From Lactococcus sp. dk101 (lineage in GTDB: Bacteria > Bacillota > Bacilli > Lactobacillales > Streptococcaceae), in contig NZ_WITI01000016.1 of the NCBI RefSeq assembly GCF_009601055.1, forward strand, positions 1-47,882: a stretch of 47,882 nt of DNA. Direction: 5' to 3'. Of this stretch, positions 8,285 through 19,118 are shown piece after piece. The stretch's first letter is position 1, and every line of letters starts with the position of its first letter. Both the position numbers and the translations under genes were made by a program. Under the pieces are notes generated by a model. That model saw only the letters and a list, made by a program, of their open reading frames with translations. It had not been told where the DNA came from and did not search any database.

Positions 8285-9102
8285 GTGAAATGTTAAAATG
8301 TCCCGTTTGCCAGTTACCACTAGCGCAAGATGAGCGAACTTTTGTTTGTCAGCAAGGCCATTCCTTTGATTTGGCAAAAGAAGGCTACCTCAATCTCTTG
8401 TTGAACGCCAAGCCTACGGCTGGTGATTCGAAAGAAATGATGGCAGCCAGACGCAACTTTTTAGCGACAGGTTATTATCAACCTTTGTCAGATGCCGTTA
8501 ATCAGGTACTTTTTGAAGCAAATCAGAAAAAACAGGCACAAAGTATCCTTGATATTGGCTGCGGAGAAGGCTATTATTTGTCCCGTTTTCAAAACTTAAA
8601 TGCGGAAGCAATGGCTTATTTTGGCATGGACATCAGTAAACTTGGCATTCGGATGGCGGCTAAAAAGAATAAAAACATTCAATGGCTGGTTGGCAATTTT
8701 GCACATCTTCCTTTCCAAAATCGATCAATCGATTTGATTTTATCCATGTTTGCTGAATACTCCGTCGCTGAAATGACGCGTATTTTGGCTGATGACGGAA
8801 GTATCGTCATTGTCAGAGCTGGCAATCAGCATTTGATGGAATTAAAGCAAATCATCTATCCTGAAATTCATGAAAAAGCGAAAGCCGAAGTGATTAAACC
8901 CTTCCCAGATTTTAATGTTGATCGCAGACAAGTTACTTTTACAACTAAAATCAGGTCCAATGAAGACCTGATGAGCTTGCTCTTGATGACGCCACATTAC
9001 TGGAAAATTAAGCCTGAAGGACTTGAAAATCTCAAGAACTATCAAACACTTACCGTGACAGTAAATATTGAAATTGATCTCTTAACAAGACAAAATGATT
9101 AA
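8281..9102 (+). CDS. rlmA: 23S rRNA (guanine-N1)-methyltransferase, RlmA family
   Basis: The N-terminus carries the RlmA zinc site CPVC...CQQGH (about residues 6-26), followed by the conserved FDLAKEGYLNLL and DSKEMMAARRNFL. The SAM-binding motif I is ILDIGCGEGYY (about 95). At 273 residues it has normal family length. Gram-positive members (RlmA-II/TlrB type) modify G748 of 23S rRNA, while the E. coli type modifies G745; the target base here is inferred. It overlaps rqcH by 4 nt and is probably cotranscribed. A one-mismatch copy of the iterated palindrome lies at 8811-8824. Confidence 0.9.
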   Translation: MSEMLKCPVCQLPLAQDERTFVCQQGHSFDLAKEGYLNLLLNAKPTAGDSKEMMAARRNFLATGYYQPLSDAVNQVLFEANQKKQAQSILDIGCGEGYYLSRFQNLNAEAMAYFGMDISKLGIRMAAKKNKNIQWLVGNFAHLPFQNRSIDLILSMFAEYSVAEMTRILADDGSIVIVRAGNQHLMELKQIIYPEIHEKAKAEVIKPFPDFNVDRRQVTFTTKIRSNEDLMSLLLMTPHYWKIKPEGLENLKNYQTLTVTVNIEIDLLTRQND

Positions 9103-9323
9103 TTCTCGTCCATTCTGACAAGAATTTTTCACATGATTGTAACAAAAAAAAGTGCTTTCATATTGGCTGGATTTTTGATATAATGAAGTGTATTTATTTC
9201 CGCTACAGCTTCGCAATAAAAGCCTTGACAACTTCTATTGCATTATGTTTTGTAGTCGGTACAACTCGATAAAATTCAAAATATTTTTTAAATTTTGTCA
9301 TATTATTTTAGTAAGGAGCCAAA
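9103..9323 (+). promoter_or_regulatory. nup operon promoter and leader
   Basis: An extended -10 (TGA then TATAAT at 9179-9184) has a weak -35 (TTTCAT, 9156-9161). About 135 nt of AT-rich leader follow, with a modest hairpin GCAATA / TATTGC. I see no purine riboswitch core and no clear CodY box. AAGGAG lies just before the nupA ATG. Confidence 0.55.
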
Positions 9324-10847
9324 ATGGCCAACGAAAATGTAATCGAAATGATTAACGTAACCAAAAGATTTGGTGATTTTGTTGCAAATGACAAAATCAA
9401 TCTTGAGCTACGTAAGGGCGAAATTCATGCCCTGCTTGGTGAAAATGGTGCTGGAAAATCCACACTGATGAATATTTTATCAGGTTTGTTGGAACCAACT
9501 GAAGGTGAAGTGCATGTCAAAGGGAAACTCGAAAAAATCGATTCTCCTTCTAAAGCTGCTAGCCTAGGTATTGGGATGGTTCACCAGCACTTTATGCTGG
9601 TTGATGCCTTTAGTGTAACAGAAAACATCATCTTAGGGACAGAAACAACTAAAGGGATTGCACTTGATTTAAAAACTGCAAGACAAAAAATTGTTGATTT
9701 GTCTGAAAAATATGGTTTGTCTGTTGAACCAGACGCACTTGTCAGAGATATTTCAGTCGGACAACAACAGCGTGTTGAAATCCTCAAAACCCTCTATCGA
9801 GGGGCTGATATTCTTATTTTCGATGAGCCAACAGCTGTCCTTACTCCAGCTGAAATCCTCGAATTGATGGACATTATGCGCAATCTGATTAAAGAAGGAA
9901 AATCAATTCTTCTGATCACACATAAATTGGACGAAATCCGTGCGGTTGCTGACCGTATCACAGTCATTCGTCGAGGAAAATCAATCGAAACGGTTGATTT
10001 GGGCGATAAGACCAATAAAGAATTGGCTGAAATGATGGTCGGACGTTCCGTATCATTTATCACGCCAAAAGACCCTGCACAACCTAAAGATGTTGTCCTT
10101 GATGTCAAAGATCTTAAAATCAAAGACGCAAGCGGCCCATACGCAGTTAAAGGACTTTCTTTGCAAGTGCGTGCTGGTGAAATCGTCGGGATTGCTGGAA
10201 TTGATGGCAATGGTCAAACAGAATTGATTAAAGGTTTGACTGGCTTGATGAAGATTGACGAAGGTGAAGTTATCCTTAAAGGTAAAAACATCACCAACCA
10301 ACGCCCACGTAAAATTACAGAACAATCTGTCGGACACGTTCCAGAAGACCGTCATCGTGATGGTCTCGTCCTTCAAATGTCTGTGGCTGAGAATATGGCC
10401 TTGCAAACTTATTACAAAGCGCCTCTCAGCAAATATGGTTTCCTTGATTACAACAAAATCAACACCAAGGCCCGCGAATTGATGGAAGAATTCGACGTTC
10501 GTGGTGCAGGTGAATTGATTCCAGCCGCTTCTTTATCTGGTGGGAATCAACAAAAAGCAATTATTGCCCGTGAAATTGACCGTGATCCAGATTTATTGAT
10601 CGTCAGTCAACCCACACGTGGTCTTGACGTCGGCGCCATTGAATACATTCACAAACGTTTGATTCAAGCGCGTGATGAAGGAAAAGCTGTCCTTGTCGTT
10701 TCATTCGAATTGGATGAAATTCTCAATGTTTCCGACCGTATTCTTGTTATTCACGATGGAAAAATCCAAGGTGAAGTAACACCTGAAACAACAAATAAAC
10801 AAGAACTAGGAATTTTGATGGTTGGAGGTAATATTGATGAGCAGTAA
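9324..10847 (+). CDS. nupA: nucleoside ABC transporter ATP-binding protein (double ATPase)
   Basis: A 507-residue protein with two ABC domains, as in the BMP/nucleoside and ribose-type importers. The first domain has GENGAGKST (39-47), ISVGQQQR and ILIFDEPTAVLT. The second has a degenerate Walker A (GIDGNGQTE), a good signature (LSGGNQQK) and LLIVSQPTRGLD, where Gln replaces the catalytic Glu, a normal feature of this family. It energises the NupB-NupC permease for nucleoside uptake. The permease gene nupB starts inside its last codons. Confidence 0.92.
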   Translation: MANENVIEMINVTKRFGDFVANDKINLELRKGEIHALLGENGAGKSTLMNILSGLLEPTEGEVHVKGKLEKIDSPSKAASLGIGMVHQHFMLVDAFSVTENIILGTETTKGIALDLKTARQKIVDLSEKYGLSVEPDALVRDISVGQQQRVEILKTLYRGADILIFDEPTAVLTPAEILELMDIMRNLIKEGKSILLITHKLDEIRAVADRITVIRRGKSIETVDLGDKTNKELAEMMVGRSVSFITPKDPAQPKDVVLDVKDLKIKDASGPYAVKGLSLQVRAGEIVGIAGIDGNGQTELIKGLTGLMKIDEGEVILKGKNITNQRPRKITEQSVGHVPEDRHRDGLVLQMSVAENMALQTYYKAPLSKYGFLDYNKINTKARELMEEFDVRGAGELIPAASLSGGNQQKAIIAREIDRDPDLLIVSQPTRGLDVGAIEYIHKRLIQARDEGKAVLVVSFELDEILNVSDRILVIHDGKIQGEVTPETTNKQELGILMVGGNIDEQ

Positions 10848-11904
10848 AACGAAAAAGATTCTCGTTCCTATCATTGCAATCCTAGCAGGATTTGTTCTGG
10901 GTGCGATTATCATGTTAATTTTCGGATTTAATCCGATTTGGGGATATGAAGACCTCTTTATCTCAGCACTTGGTAATTCTCGTGCCATTGGTGAAACCAT
11001 TCAGACTGCAGGGCCACTGATTTTAACTGCCCTAGCCTTTGCCGTGGCAATGAAAGCTGGTCTCTTTAATATCGGTATGTCTGGCCAAGCTTTATCTGGT
11101 TGGCTCTTCTCTATGTGGTTTGCCCTTTCATTCCCAGACATTCCACGAGTCTTGATGATTCCACTTGTTATCATCATTGGTATGGTATTTGGTGCCTTGA
11201 TGGGCTTGATTCCTGGGGTTCTTCGAGCTTTACTCGGGACTTCTGAGGTTATCACGACCATCATGCTCAACTACGTCATCCTGTACTTCTCGACCTATGT
11301 GGTTCATAACATGATGGCTAAGAAAATCATCATGTCAACATCAATTGACCAAACCAATCCAGTTAGCGCAAATGCAACATTCAGAGCCTCTTGGTTGTCA
11401 AATTTGACAGATAATTCAACTTTAAATATTGGAATTTTCATTGCTTTGATTGCACTCGTAATTATGGCTGTTGTCTTCTCAAAAACAACTTTAGGATATG
11501 AAATCAATGCGGTTGGTCTCAATCCTGACGCTTCTGAGTATGCAGGGATTTCATCAAAACGTACCATTATCTTATCAATGGTTGTCGCTGGTGCCCTTGC
11601 TGGTCTTGGTGGTGTTGTTTACGGTTTTGGTTACATGCAAAACTTCGTTGTTCAATCAAGTTCTCTTGATATTGGTTTCAACGGGATGGCTGTTGCTTTG
11701 CTTGGCGGAAACAATCCAATCGGAATTCTCTTTGCCGGTCTTCTCTTCTCTGTCCTTCAAACAGGGGCACCTGGTATGATGACTGACCAAATTCCACCAC
11801 AAATCATTCAAGTCGTTACTGCATCAATCATCTTCTTCATTGCCATCAAATTTGTCATTGAAGTTATTCTTCCTAAAACTAAGAAGAAAGGAGAAAAAGC
11901 ATAA
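10837..11904 (+). CDS. nupB: nucleoside ABC transporter permease NupB
   Basis: A 355-residue membrane protein of the BPD_transp_2 family with about eight to ten helices and the conserved FNIGMSGQAL (about 78) and LGTSEVITTIMLNYV segments. I chose the ATG at 10837 because GGAGG lies 8-10 nt upstream, within the nupA end; the genes overlap by 11 nt. Together with NupC it forms the heterodimeric channel. Confidence 0.92.
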   Translation: MSSKTKKILVPIIAILAGFVLGAIIMLIFGFNPIWGYEDLFISALGNSRAIGETIQTAGPLILTALAFAVAMKAGLFNIGMSGQALSGWLFSMWFALSFPDIPRVLMIPLVIIIGMVFGALMGLIPGVLRALLGTSEVITTIMLNYVILYFSTYVVHNMMAKKIIMSTSIDQTNPVSANATFRASWLSNLTDNSTLNIGIFIALIALVIMAVVFSKTTLGYEINAVGLNPDASEYAGISSKRTIILSMVVAGALAGLGGVVYGFGYMQNFVVQSSSLDIGFNGMAVALLGGNNPIGILFAGLLFSVLQTGAPGMMTDQIPPQIIQVVTASIIFFIAIKFVIEVILPKTKKKGEKA

Positions 11905-12857
11905 TGAATATCGTTGATACCTTGCAAATCATTGTTGCAAATATGCTTATCTATTCAACACCTCTGATCTTCACTTCAATCGGTGGCGTATTTTCCGAAC
12001 GTGGCGGTGTCGTCAACGTTGGTCTTGAAGGAATTATGACAATGGGAGCTTTTGGTTCTGTTGTCTTCAACTTGACCTTTGCCAATACTTTTGGCACAAT
12101 GACGCCTTGGCTGGCCATCTTATTTGGTGCATTCATTGGCGCTCTCTTCTCATCTTTACACGCGGTTGCTACGGTTAACCTTCGTGCTGACCATATCATC
12201 TCAGGGACTGTATTAAACTTGATGGCTCCTTCACTTGGCGTTTTCTTGATTACTGTTATTTACAATCAAGGACAAGTCAATATCAATCAACAGATTGGTT
12301 ACTGGAACTTCCCACTCTTAAACAAAATTCCAATCATTGGACAAATCTTCTTTACGCAAACCTCATTGCCAGCTTTCCTAGCAATCATCGTTGCATTCAT
12401 TTCATGGTATGTCCTCTTCAAAACACGCTTTGGACTTCGCCTTCGCTCTGTTGGTGAAAATCCTCAAGCCGCTGATACATTAGGCATCAATGTCTATGCT
12501 TATCGTTGGGCTGGTGTCTTGATTTCTGGTGCTTTAGGTGGTGTTGGTGGTGCAATCTATGCTCAAGCCATTTCAGGTAACTTCTCTGTTTCAACCATTG
12601 TTGGTCAAGGGTTCATCGCGCTTGCCGCTATGATCTTTGGTAAATGGAATCCAATTGGTGCCATGTTGGCATCACTCCTCTTTGGACTTTCAACATCTCT
12701 TGCAGTTGTTGGTGGCCAAATTCCTGGAATTAAGGAAATCCCTTCTACCTTCCTTCAAATGTTACCATACGTTGTTACGATTGTTGTCTTGGCCCTCTTC
12801 CTTGGAAAAGCAGTTGCTCCAAAAGCAGACGGTACAAACTATATCAAATCTAAATAA
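11904..12857 (+). CDS. nupC: nucleoside ABC transporter permease NupC
   Basis: A 317-residue membrane protein of the same family, with the hallmark FSERGGVVNVGLEGIM near residue 29, LRADHIISGTVLNLMAP and GENPQAADTLGINV. It overlaps nupB by one base (TAATG). Last gene of the operon, followed by a strong terminator. Confidence 0.92.
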   Translation: MNIVDTLQIIVANMLIYSTPLIFTSIGGVFSERGGVVNVGLEGIMTMGAFGSVVFNLTFANTFGTMTPWLAILFGAFIGALFSSLHAVATVNLRADHIISGTVLNLMAPSLGVFLITVIYNQGQVNINQQIGYWNFPLLNKIPIIGQIFFTQTSLPAFLAIIVAFISWYVLFKTRFGLRLRSVGENPQAADTLGINVYAYRWAGVLISGALGGVGGAIYAQAISGNFSVSTIVGQGFIALAAMIFGKWNPIGAMLASLLFGLSTSLAVVGGQIPGIKEIPSTFLQMLPYVVTIVVLALFLGKAVAPKADGTNYIKSK

Positions 12858-12866
12858 GCAAACACA

Positions 12867-12894
12867 AAAGCTGTCAGTACTGACAGCTTTTTTT
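12867..12894 (+). terminator. nup terminator built around the iterated palindrome
   Basis: A perfect stem, AAAAGCTGTCAGT / ACTGACAGCTTTT, followed by a T tract. The palindrome TGTCAG-TA-CTGACA is the heart of the hairpin. Confidence 0.9.
12872..12885. repeat. iterated palindrome copy 3 (TGTCAG-TA-CTGACA)
   Basis: Exact copy forming the nupC terminator stem. Confidence 0.95.
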
Positions 12895-12966
12895 TAATAC
12901 TCAAGCATGAAAAATCTTAAAAATGGGACTATAATAAGGGAGTGATTATTCTAAAGGAGAAAAATT

Positions 12967-13383
12967 ATGTGGTTTATTTATGCCCTCTTATCTGCTGTTT
13001 TCGCAGCCATGACAGCCATTCTCGTCAAAATTGGGATCAATGGTGTCAGTTCAAATTTGGCAACCGCAATTCGAACGGTTGTCGTCTTAGCCATGTCTTG
13101 GTTAGTCGTTTTCATGGCAGGAAAGCCTGATTTTACAAGTCTGAACAAACGTAACATTATCTTCTTATGCCTGTCAGGGCTCGCTACAGGCGCTTCTTGG
13201 CTCACTTACAACAGGGCCTTACAACTTGGCCCAGCATCAAAAGTCATCCCAGTAGATAACTTATCTGTGGTCTTTGGTATGTTGCTTGCCTTTATCGTTT
13301 TACGTGAACGCGTGACCTTTCCAGTTGTCATTGGAGGCATATTGATTGCTGCAGGTGTTCTCTTAATTTCATTTAACAAATAA
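12967..13383 (+). CDS. EamA/DMT-type small transporter, single-domain
   Basis: A 138-residue protein with about five membrane helices containing one EamA domain (MWFIYALLSAVFAAMTAILVKIG start, then WLTYNRALQLGPASKVIPVDNLSVVF). Full-length DMT exporters have two such domains, so this half-size form probably works as a dimer. Substrate unknown. AAAGGAG lies 8 nt upstream of the ATG. It is monocistronic. Confidence 0.85.
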   Translation: MWFIYALLSAVFAAMTAILVKIGINGVSSNLATAIRTVVVLAMSWLVVFMAGKPDFTSLNKRNIIFLCLSGLATGASWLTYNRALQLGPASKVIPVDNLSVVFGMLLAFIVLRERVTFPVVIGGILIAAGVLLISFNK

Positions 13384-13397
13384 TGTCAGAGCTGACA
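13384..13397. repeat. iterated palindrome copy 4 (TGTCAG-AG-CTGACA)
   Basis: Exact copy directly after the stop codon of the EamA gene and before its terminator. Confidence 0.95.
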
Positions 13398-13400
13398 AAA

Positions 13401-13424
13401 AAACCAGATTCTATCTGGTTTTTA
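13401..13424. terminator. bidirectional terminator between the EamA gene and ldh
   Basis: Stem AAACCAGAT / ATCTGGTTT with loop TCT, A-rich before and T-rich after; it serves two convergent genes. Confidence 0.85.
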
Positions 13425-13434
13425 TTATTCTCAT

Positions 13435-14415
<981 letters not shown>

Positions 14416-14457
14416 TTAAACTATCCTTTCATCTTTGTAAATTTATTTACAAGATAT

Positions 14458-14486
14458 ATTATAGCATGAATTGATTGGTTTGTCAT
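14458..14486 (-). promoter_or_regulatory. ldh promoter
   Basis: Minus-strand -35 ATGACA (14486-14481), 17-bp spacer ending in TGC, and -10 TATAAT (14463-14458). This is a strong extended -10 promoter about 45 nt before the ldh ATG. Confidence 0.8.
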
Positions 14487-14542
14487 GTATGTGATATGAT
14501 GAACAAGTCTTTATACAATCTTTGTCAAAATTGTCTGAAGAT

Positions 14543-14565
14543 AAAAAAACTCTCCGAAAAGAGTT
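14543..14565 (-). terminator. terminator after the second pyk gene
   Basis: Minus-strand stem AACTCT / AGAGTT with a 6-nt loop, followed by a run of seven T. Confidence 0.75.
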
Positions 14566-14577
14566 CCTTTTTTCCGT

Positions 14578-16110
14578 TTAACGAACGGTACGGATACGAC
14601 AAGTGTTGGTACGACCAGACCCGATAGGGACACCAGCAACGATAACAATATTATCGCCTGAAGCCACGAGACCAGAGCGTACAGCAGCGCGTTCAGCAAC
14701 GTCAAACATATCATCAGTAGATGCAGGACGGTCTGTCAGCAAAGGAATAACGCCCCAGTTGATGAGCAAGGCACGTTCTACCTTTTCGTCAAAAGTGACA
14801 GCTAAAATATCCGTATTTGGACGGTACTTAGAAATCAAGCGCGCCGTATTTCCTGTTTCTGTCAAGGCAACGACAAGTTTAATGTCCATTGAACGCGTCG
14901 TATTCAAAACATTTGATGCCACAACTTCTGTCACACCATGACGAGTATAATTGTCAGGATTAAGACGTCCATATTCTTTGAGCATGTTTTGAGCTTCCAT
15001 GTCAACTTCAGCCATTGTCTTAACGGCTTGTGCAGGGTAGCGTCCGTTTGCGGATTCACCAGACAACATGGTTGCATCTGTTCCATCAATAACGGCATTG
15101 AAGACATCTGAAATTTCAGAACGTGTGGCACGAGGATTGTAAGTCATTGATTCCAACATGTTTGTGGCAGTAATGACAGGTTTTCCTGCATGAGCACATT
15201 TTCTGATGATTGATTTTTGATAAACAGGAACACGTGTAAATGGTACTTCAATTCCCATATCCCCACGAGCAACCATGATACCATCAGCTGCTTTGATGAT
15301 TTCATCAATGTTATCAATTCCTTCTTGATTTTCAATTTTAGGGAACAAGAGCACATGTTCATTTCCTGTTTCAATCAAAATATCACGAATGACTTGAACG
15401 TCTTTTGCAGTACGAACAAAGGAAATCGAAATGTAGTTGATGCCTTCAGTTAAACCGAAACGAATATCATCTTCATCACGTTCAGCAAGGGCTGGGAAAG
15501 GAATTTTAGTGTTTGGAATGTTGACACCTTTTTGTTTTGCAATGATGCCATCATTTTCAACTTCAACCACAAATTCGCGCGTTTCAGCATCTTTAGCTGT
15601 GATTGTCAGGCCAAGTTTTCCATCGTCAATCAAAATACGTTTGCCGACTTCAACTTCATCAAAAATATCAATTCCACCCGCAACATTGAGCGCAATTGTA
15701 TTTCTATCTGATTGCAAGCCTTGTTTTGTCGCAATACGAAGGCTGTCACCAGTGACATAGCTGAAATAATTTCCTTCAGCGTCATAGCTAGGATCCGCTT
15801 TCGCTGCTGCAGAGAAAAGTTCCGTACGGATTTCTGGCCCTTTAGTATCCAAGAGGAAGCCAACTTTTTTTCCTGCAATTTCTTCGGAACGACGTACAGC
15901 AGTCATCAATTCACCTTGACTTTGGTGATCGCCATGAGAGAAATTAAAACGAAAGACATTAGCTCCATTTTTTATAAGTTCTGCAATGACCTTAGCAGAT
16001 GCTTCAATATCAAGCGTTTCGTCCCAATATCCTTCTTCAAGGAAGGTTTTTCCGCCACGGATTTCGACCGCTGGCCCTAATGTTGAGACAATTTTTACAC
16101 GTTTATTCAT
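14578..16110 (-). CDS. pyk2: pyruvate kinase, second (downstream) copy
   Basis: A 510-residue pyruvate kinase converting PEP and ADP to pyruvate and ATP. It shows FRFNFSHGDH, LLDTKGPEIRTE, the Mg/K site region RGDMGIEVPF and TNMLESM...ATMLSGESANG, so the active site is intact. By eye it is roughly 70% identical to the upstream copy along its whole length, including insertions such as the KADPSYDAEGNYFSY stretch. I chose the ATG at 16110, which has GGGGTG upstream; an in-frame GTG lies 9 nt earlier. Its codon use looks less strongly biased than that of the upstream copy. Confidence 0.9.
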   Translation of the reverse strand: MNKRVKIVSTLGPAVEIRGGKTFLEEGYWDETLDIEASAKVIAELIKNGANVFRFNFSHGDHQSQGELMTAVRRSEEIAGKKVGFLLDTKGPEIRTELFSAAAKADPSYDAEGNYFSYVTGDSLRIATKQGLQSDRNTIALNVAGGIDIFDEVEVGKRILIDDGKLGLTITAKDAETREFVVEVENDGIIAKQKGVNIPNTKIPFPALAERDEDDIRFGLTEGINYISISFVRTAKDVQVIRDILIETGNEHVLLFPKIENQEGIDNIDEIIKAADGIMVARGDMGIEVPFTRVPVYQKSIIRKCAHAGKPVITATNMLESMTYNPRATRSEISDVFNAVIDGTDATMLSGESANGRYPAQAVKTMAEVDMEAQNMLKEYGRLNPDNYTRHGVTEVVASNVLNTTRSMDIKLVVALTETGNTARLISKYRPNTDILAVTFDEKVERALLINWGVIPLLTDRPASTDDMFDVAERAAVRSGLVASGDNIVIVAGVPIGSGRTNTCRIRTVR

Positions 16111-16193
16111 ATGATTCACCCCATTGAAAACAGACCATCAGGATCTGTTTTTCATTATTTTTGACAGATTTACATTACAAAAGATAAACAGAA

Positions 16194-16222
16194 AGAGTCC
16201 TTGCACTCATGCAAAGACTCCT
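16194..16222 (-). terminator. hairpin between the two pyk genes
   Basis: Minus-strand stem GAGTCTTTGCA / TGCAAGGACTC around TGAG, followed by TTTCTG. The short U tract suggests partial termination, which would lower expression of the second pyk. Confidence 0.65.
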
Positions 16223-16231
16223 TCAAGTTCT

Positions 16232-17764
16232 TTATTTAACAGTGCGGATACGCATTGTGTTAGTGCGACCAGAACCAACTGGTACACCAGCAACGATAAT
16301 GATGTTATCGCCTGATTCAACAAGGCCTGATTTAAGTGCTGCTTTTTCTGCAACTTCAAACATATCATCAGTTGATGATGGTTTAGAAGCCAACATTGGG
16401 ATAACACCCCAAACAACAGTCAAGCTACGTTCGATTTTTTCGTCAAATGTAACAGCCAAGATGTCAGCATCTGGACGGTATTTAGAAATCAAACGTGCAG
16501 TTGCACCTGATTCAGTCAAAGCAACAATCAATTTAATATCCATTGCATTTGCGGCATCTTTAACAGCTGCTGCAACAACTTCTGTTACAGAAGTACGGTC
16601 GTAACGGTCTGGACGAAGACGGCCATATTCTGAAAGCATTGTTTGTGCATTCATTGCAGTCTTAGCCATTGTGTTAACTGATTCAGCTGGGTAGTGACCA
16701 TTTGCTGATTCACCTGAAAGCATTGTTGCATCAGTTCCGTCGATAACAGCGTTGAAAACGTCAGAGATTTCAGCACGTGTCGCACGTGGGTTGTAAGTCA
16801 TTGATTCAAGCATGTTAGTTGCAGTGATAACTGTCTTACCTGCTTTGTTAACTTTAGAGATAATCATTTTTTGGTAAACTGGAACCATTTCGAATGGTAC
16901 TTCGATACCCATGTCACCACGGGCAATCATGATACCGTCAGCAACTTCGATGATTTCGTCAAGGTTATCAATCCCTTGTTGGTTTTCGATTTTTGGATAA
17001 AGTTTAACACCAGTGTGTCCAGTTTCTTCCAAGATACGACGTACAGCAAGAACGTCAGCTGCTTTACGAACGAATGAGATAGCGATAAAGTTGATGCCTT
17101 GTGAAAGACCAAAACGGATATCTGCATCATCACGGTCAGCAAGTGCTGGGAAGTTGATTTTAGTTCCAGGAATGTTAACACCCTTTTGTTTAGCGATAAC
17201 GCCGTCATTTTCAACTTCAACTTCGAATTCACGAGTTGCTGTGTTTTTGCCGACAATCAAAAGACCCAATTTACCATCGTCAATAAGGATACGTTTTCCA
17301 ACTTCAACATCATCAAAGATATCAAGACCACCAGCAACGTTCAATGCAAGCATGTCTTTTTCAGATTGGAGTCCTTGTTTTGTAGCAACACGGAGTTTGT
17401 CTCCCACTTTGTAATTAAACAAGTTGCCTTCGCCATCAAATTCTGAATCAGCTTTAGCTGTATCTGAGAAAACTTCAGTACGGATTTCAGGGCCTTTTGT
17501 ATCAAGCAAGAATCCAACTTTACGTCCAGCAATTTCTTCTGCACGGTGAACAGCAGCCATACGGTTACCTTGTTCTTCGTGGTCACCATGTGAGAAGTTA
17601 AAGCGGAAAACGTTAGCTCCGTTTTCAATCAATTCAGCGATTTTTTTAGCTGTTGATTCAACATCAAGATCTCCAGCCCAAAAACCTTTATCAAAGAAAG
17701 TTTTTCCTTCGCGAACTTCAATTGCTGGTCCAAGTGTTGAGACGATTTTAACACGTTTATTCAT
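16232..17764 (-). CDS. pyk: pyruvate kinase, first (upstream) copy
   Basis: A 510-residue pyruvate kinase with the same intact catalytic motifs as its neighbour (FRFNFSHGDH, RGDMGIEVPF, ATMLSGESANGHYP) and the strong codon bias of a highly expressed glycolytic gene. I chose the ATG at 17764, preceded by TAGGAG; an upstream alternative would add 15 unlikely residues. It follows pfkA by 71 bp, as in the lactococcal las operon, and is probably the main isozyme. Confidence 0.95.
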   Translation of the reverse strand: MNKRVKIVSTLGPAIEVREGKTFFDKGFWAGDLDVESTAKKIAELIENGANVFRFNFSHGDHEEQGNRMAAVHRAEEIAGRKVGFLLDTKGPEIRTEVFSDTAKADSEFDGEGNLFNYKVGDKLRVATKQGLQSEKDMLALNVAGGLDIFDDVEVGKRILIDDGKLGLLIVGKNTATREFEVEVENDGVIAKQKGVNIPGTKINFPALADRDDADIRFGLSQGINFIAISFVRKAADVLAVRRILEETGHTGVKLYPKIENQQGIDNLDEIIEVADGIMIARGDMGIEVPFEMVPVYQKMIISKVNKAGKTVITATNMLESMTYNPRATRAEISDVFNAVIDGTDATMLSGESANGHYPAESVNTMAKTAMNAQTMLSEYGRLRPDRYDRTSVTEVVAAAVKDAANAMDIKLIVALTESGATARLISKYRPDADILAVTFDEKIERSLTVVWGVIPMLASKPSSTDDMFEVAEKAALKSGLVESGDNIIIVAGVPVGSGRTNTMRIRTVK

Positions 17765-17835
17765 TAGTGTTTTTCTCCTATGTAATATTTTTAATTCCTT
17801 CGCCGTCAAGGCTCAGGGTTGATTAACTGGGTTAA

Positions 17836-18897
<1,062 letters not shown>

Positions 18898-18946
18898 TCA
18901 CTTCACTAAATGACCTCACTGCGTGAAATCATTCTTTATCTCTTAT

Positions 18947-19001
18947 ATTATAGCATGGATTTGAAAAAAAATCTCATGCAAAAGTGCTTTAAACGTTTAC
19001 A
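18947..19001 (-). promoter_or_regulatory. pfkA (las) promoter with upstream cre-like site
   Basis: Extended -10 TGC-TATAAT (TATAAT at 18952-18947) with a poor -35. A cre-like box TGTAAACGTTTAAA (19001-18988, one mismatch to the CcpA consensus) is centred about 55 bp upstream of the expected start. A weak -35 with an upstream cre fits activation by CcpA, as described for the L. lactis las operon; this is an inference. Confidence 0.65.
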
Positions 19002-19075
19002 TTTTCACAAAAATTTATTTTCCTAGAATTTGTCTTATTATTTCAAACGTTTTATTAAAATATCTGAAAATTTTA

Positions 19076-19105
19076 ATAAAAAAACTTGTCCTTTCGAACA
19101 AGTTT
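19076..19105 (-). terminator. nagA terminator
   Basis: Minus-strand stem AAACTTGT / ACAAGTTT followed by a T tract, just after the nagA stop. Confidence 0.8.
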
Positions 19106-19118
19106 CACTTTTGTTATT

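Noticed and set aside
9185-9323. Purine riboswitch upstream of nupA
   Set aside because: The conserved three-way junction sequences are absent.
9794-10406. Long antisense frames inside nupA
   Set aside because: Shadows of a strongly biased real gene; no recognisable protein.
15743-15756. TGTCAC-CA-GTGACA in pyk2 as another iterated palindrome
   Set aside because: It differs from the consensus at a base in each arm and matches no other copy; probably chance in a coding region.
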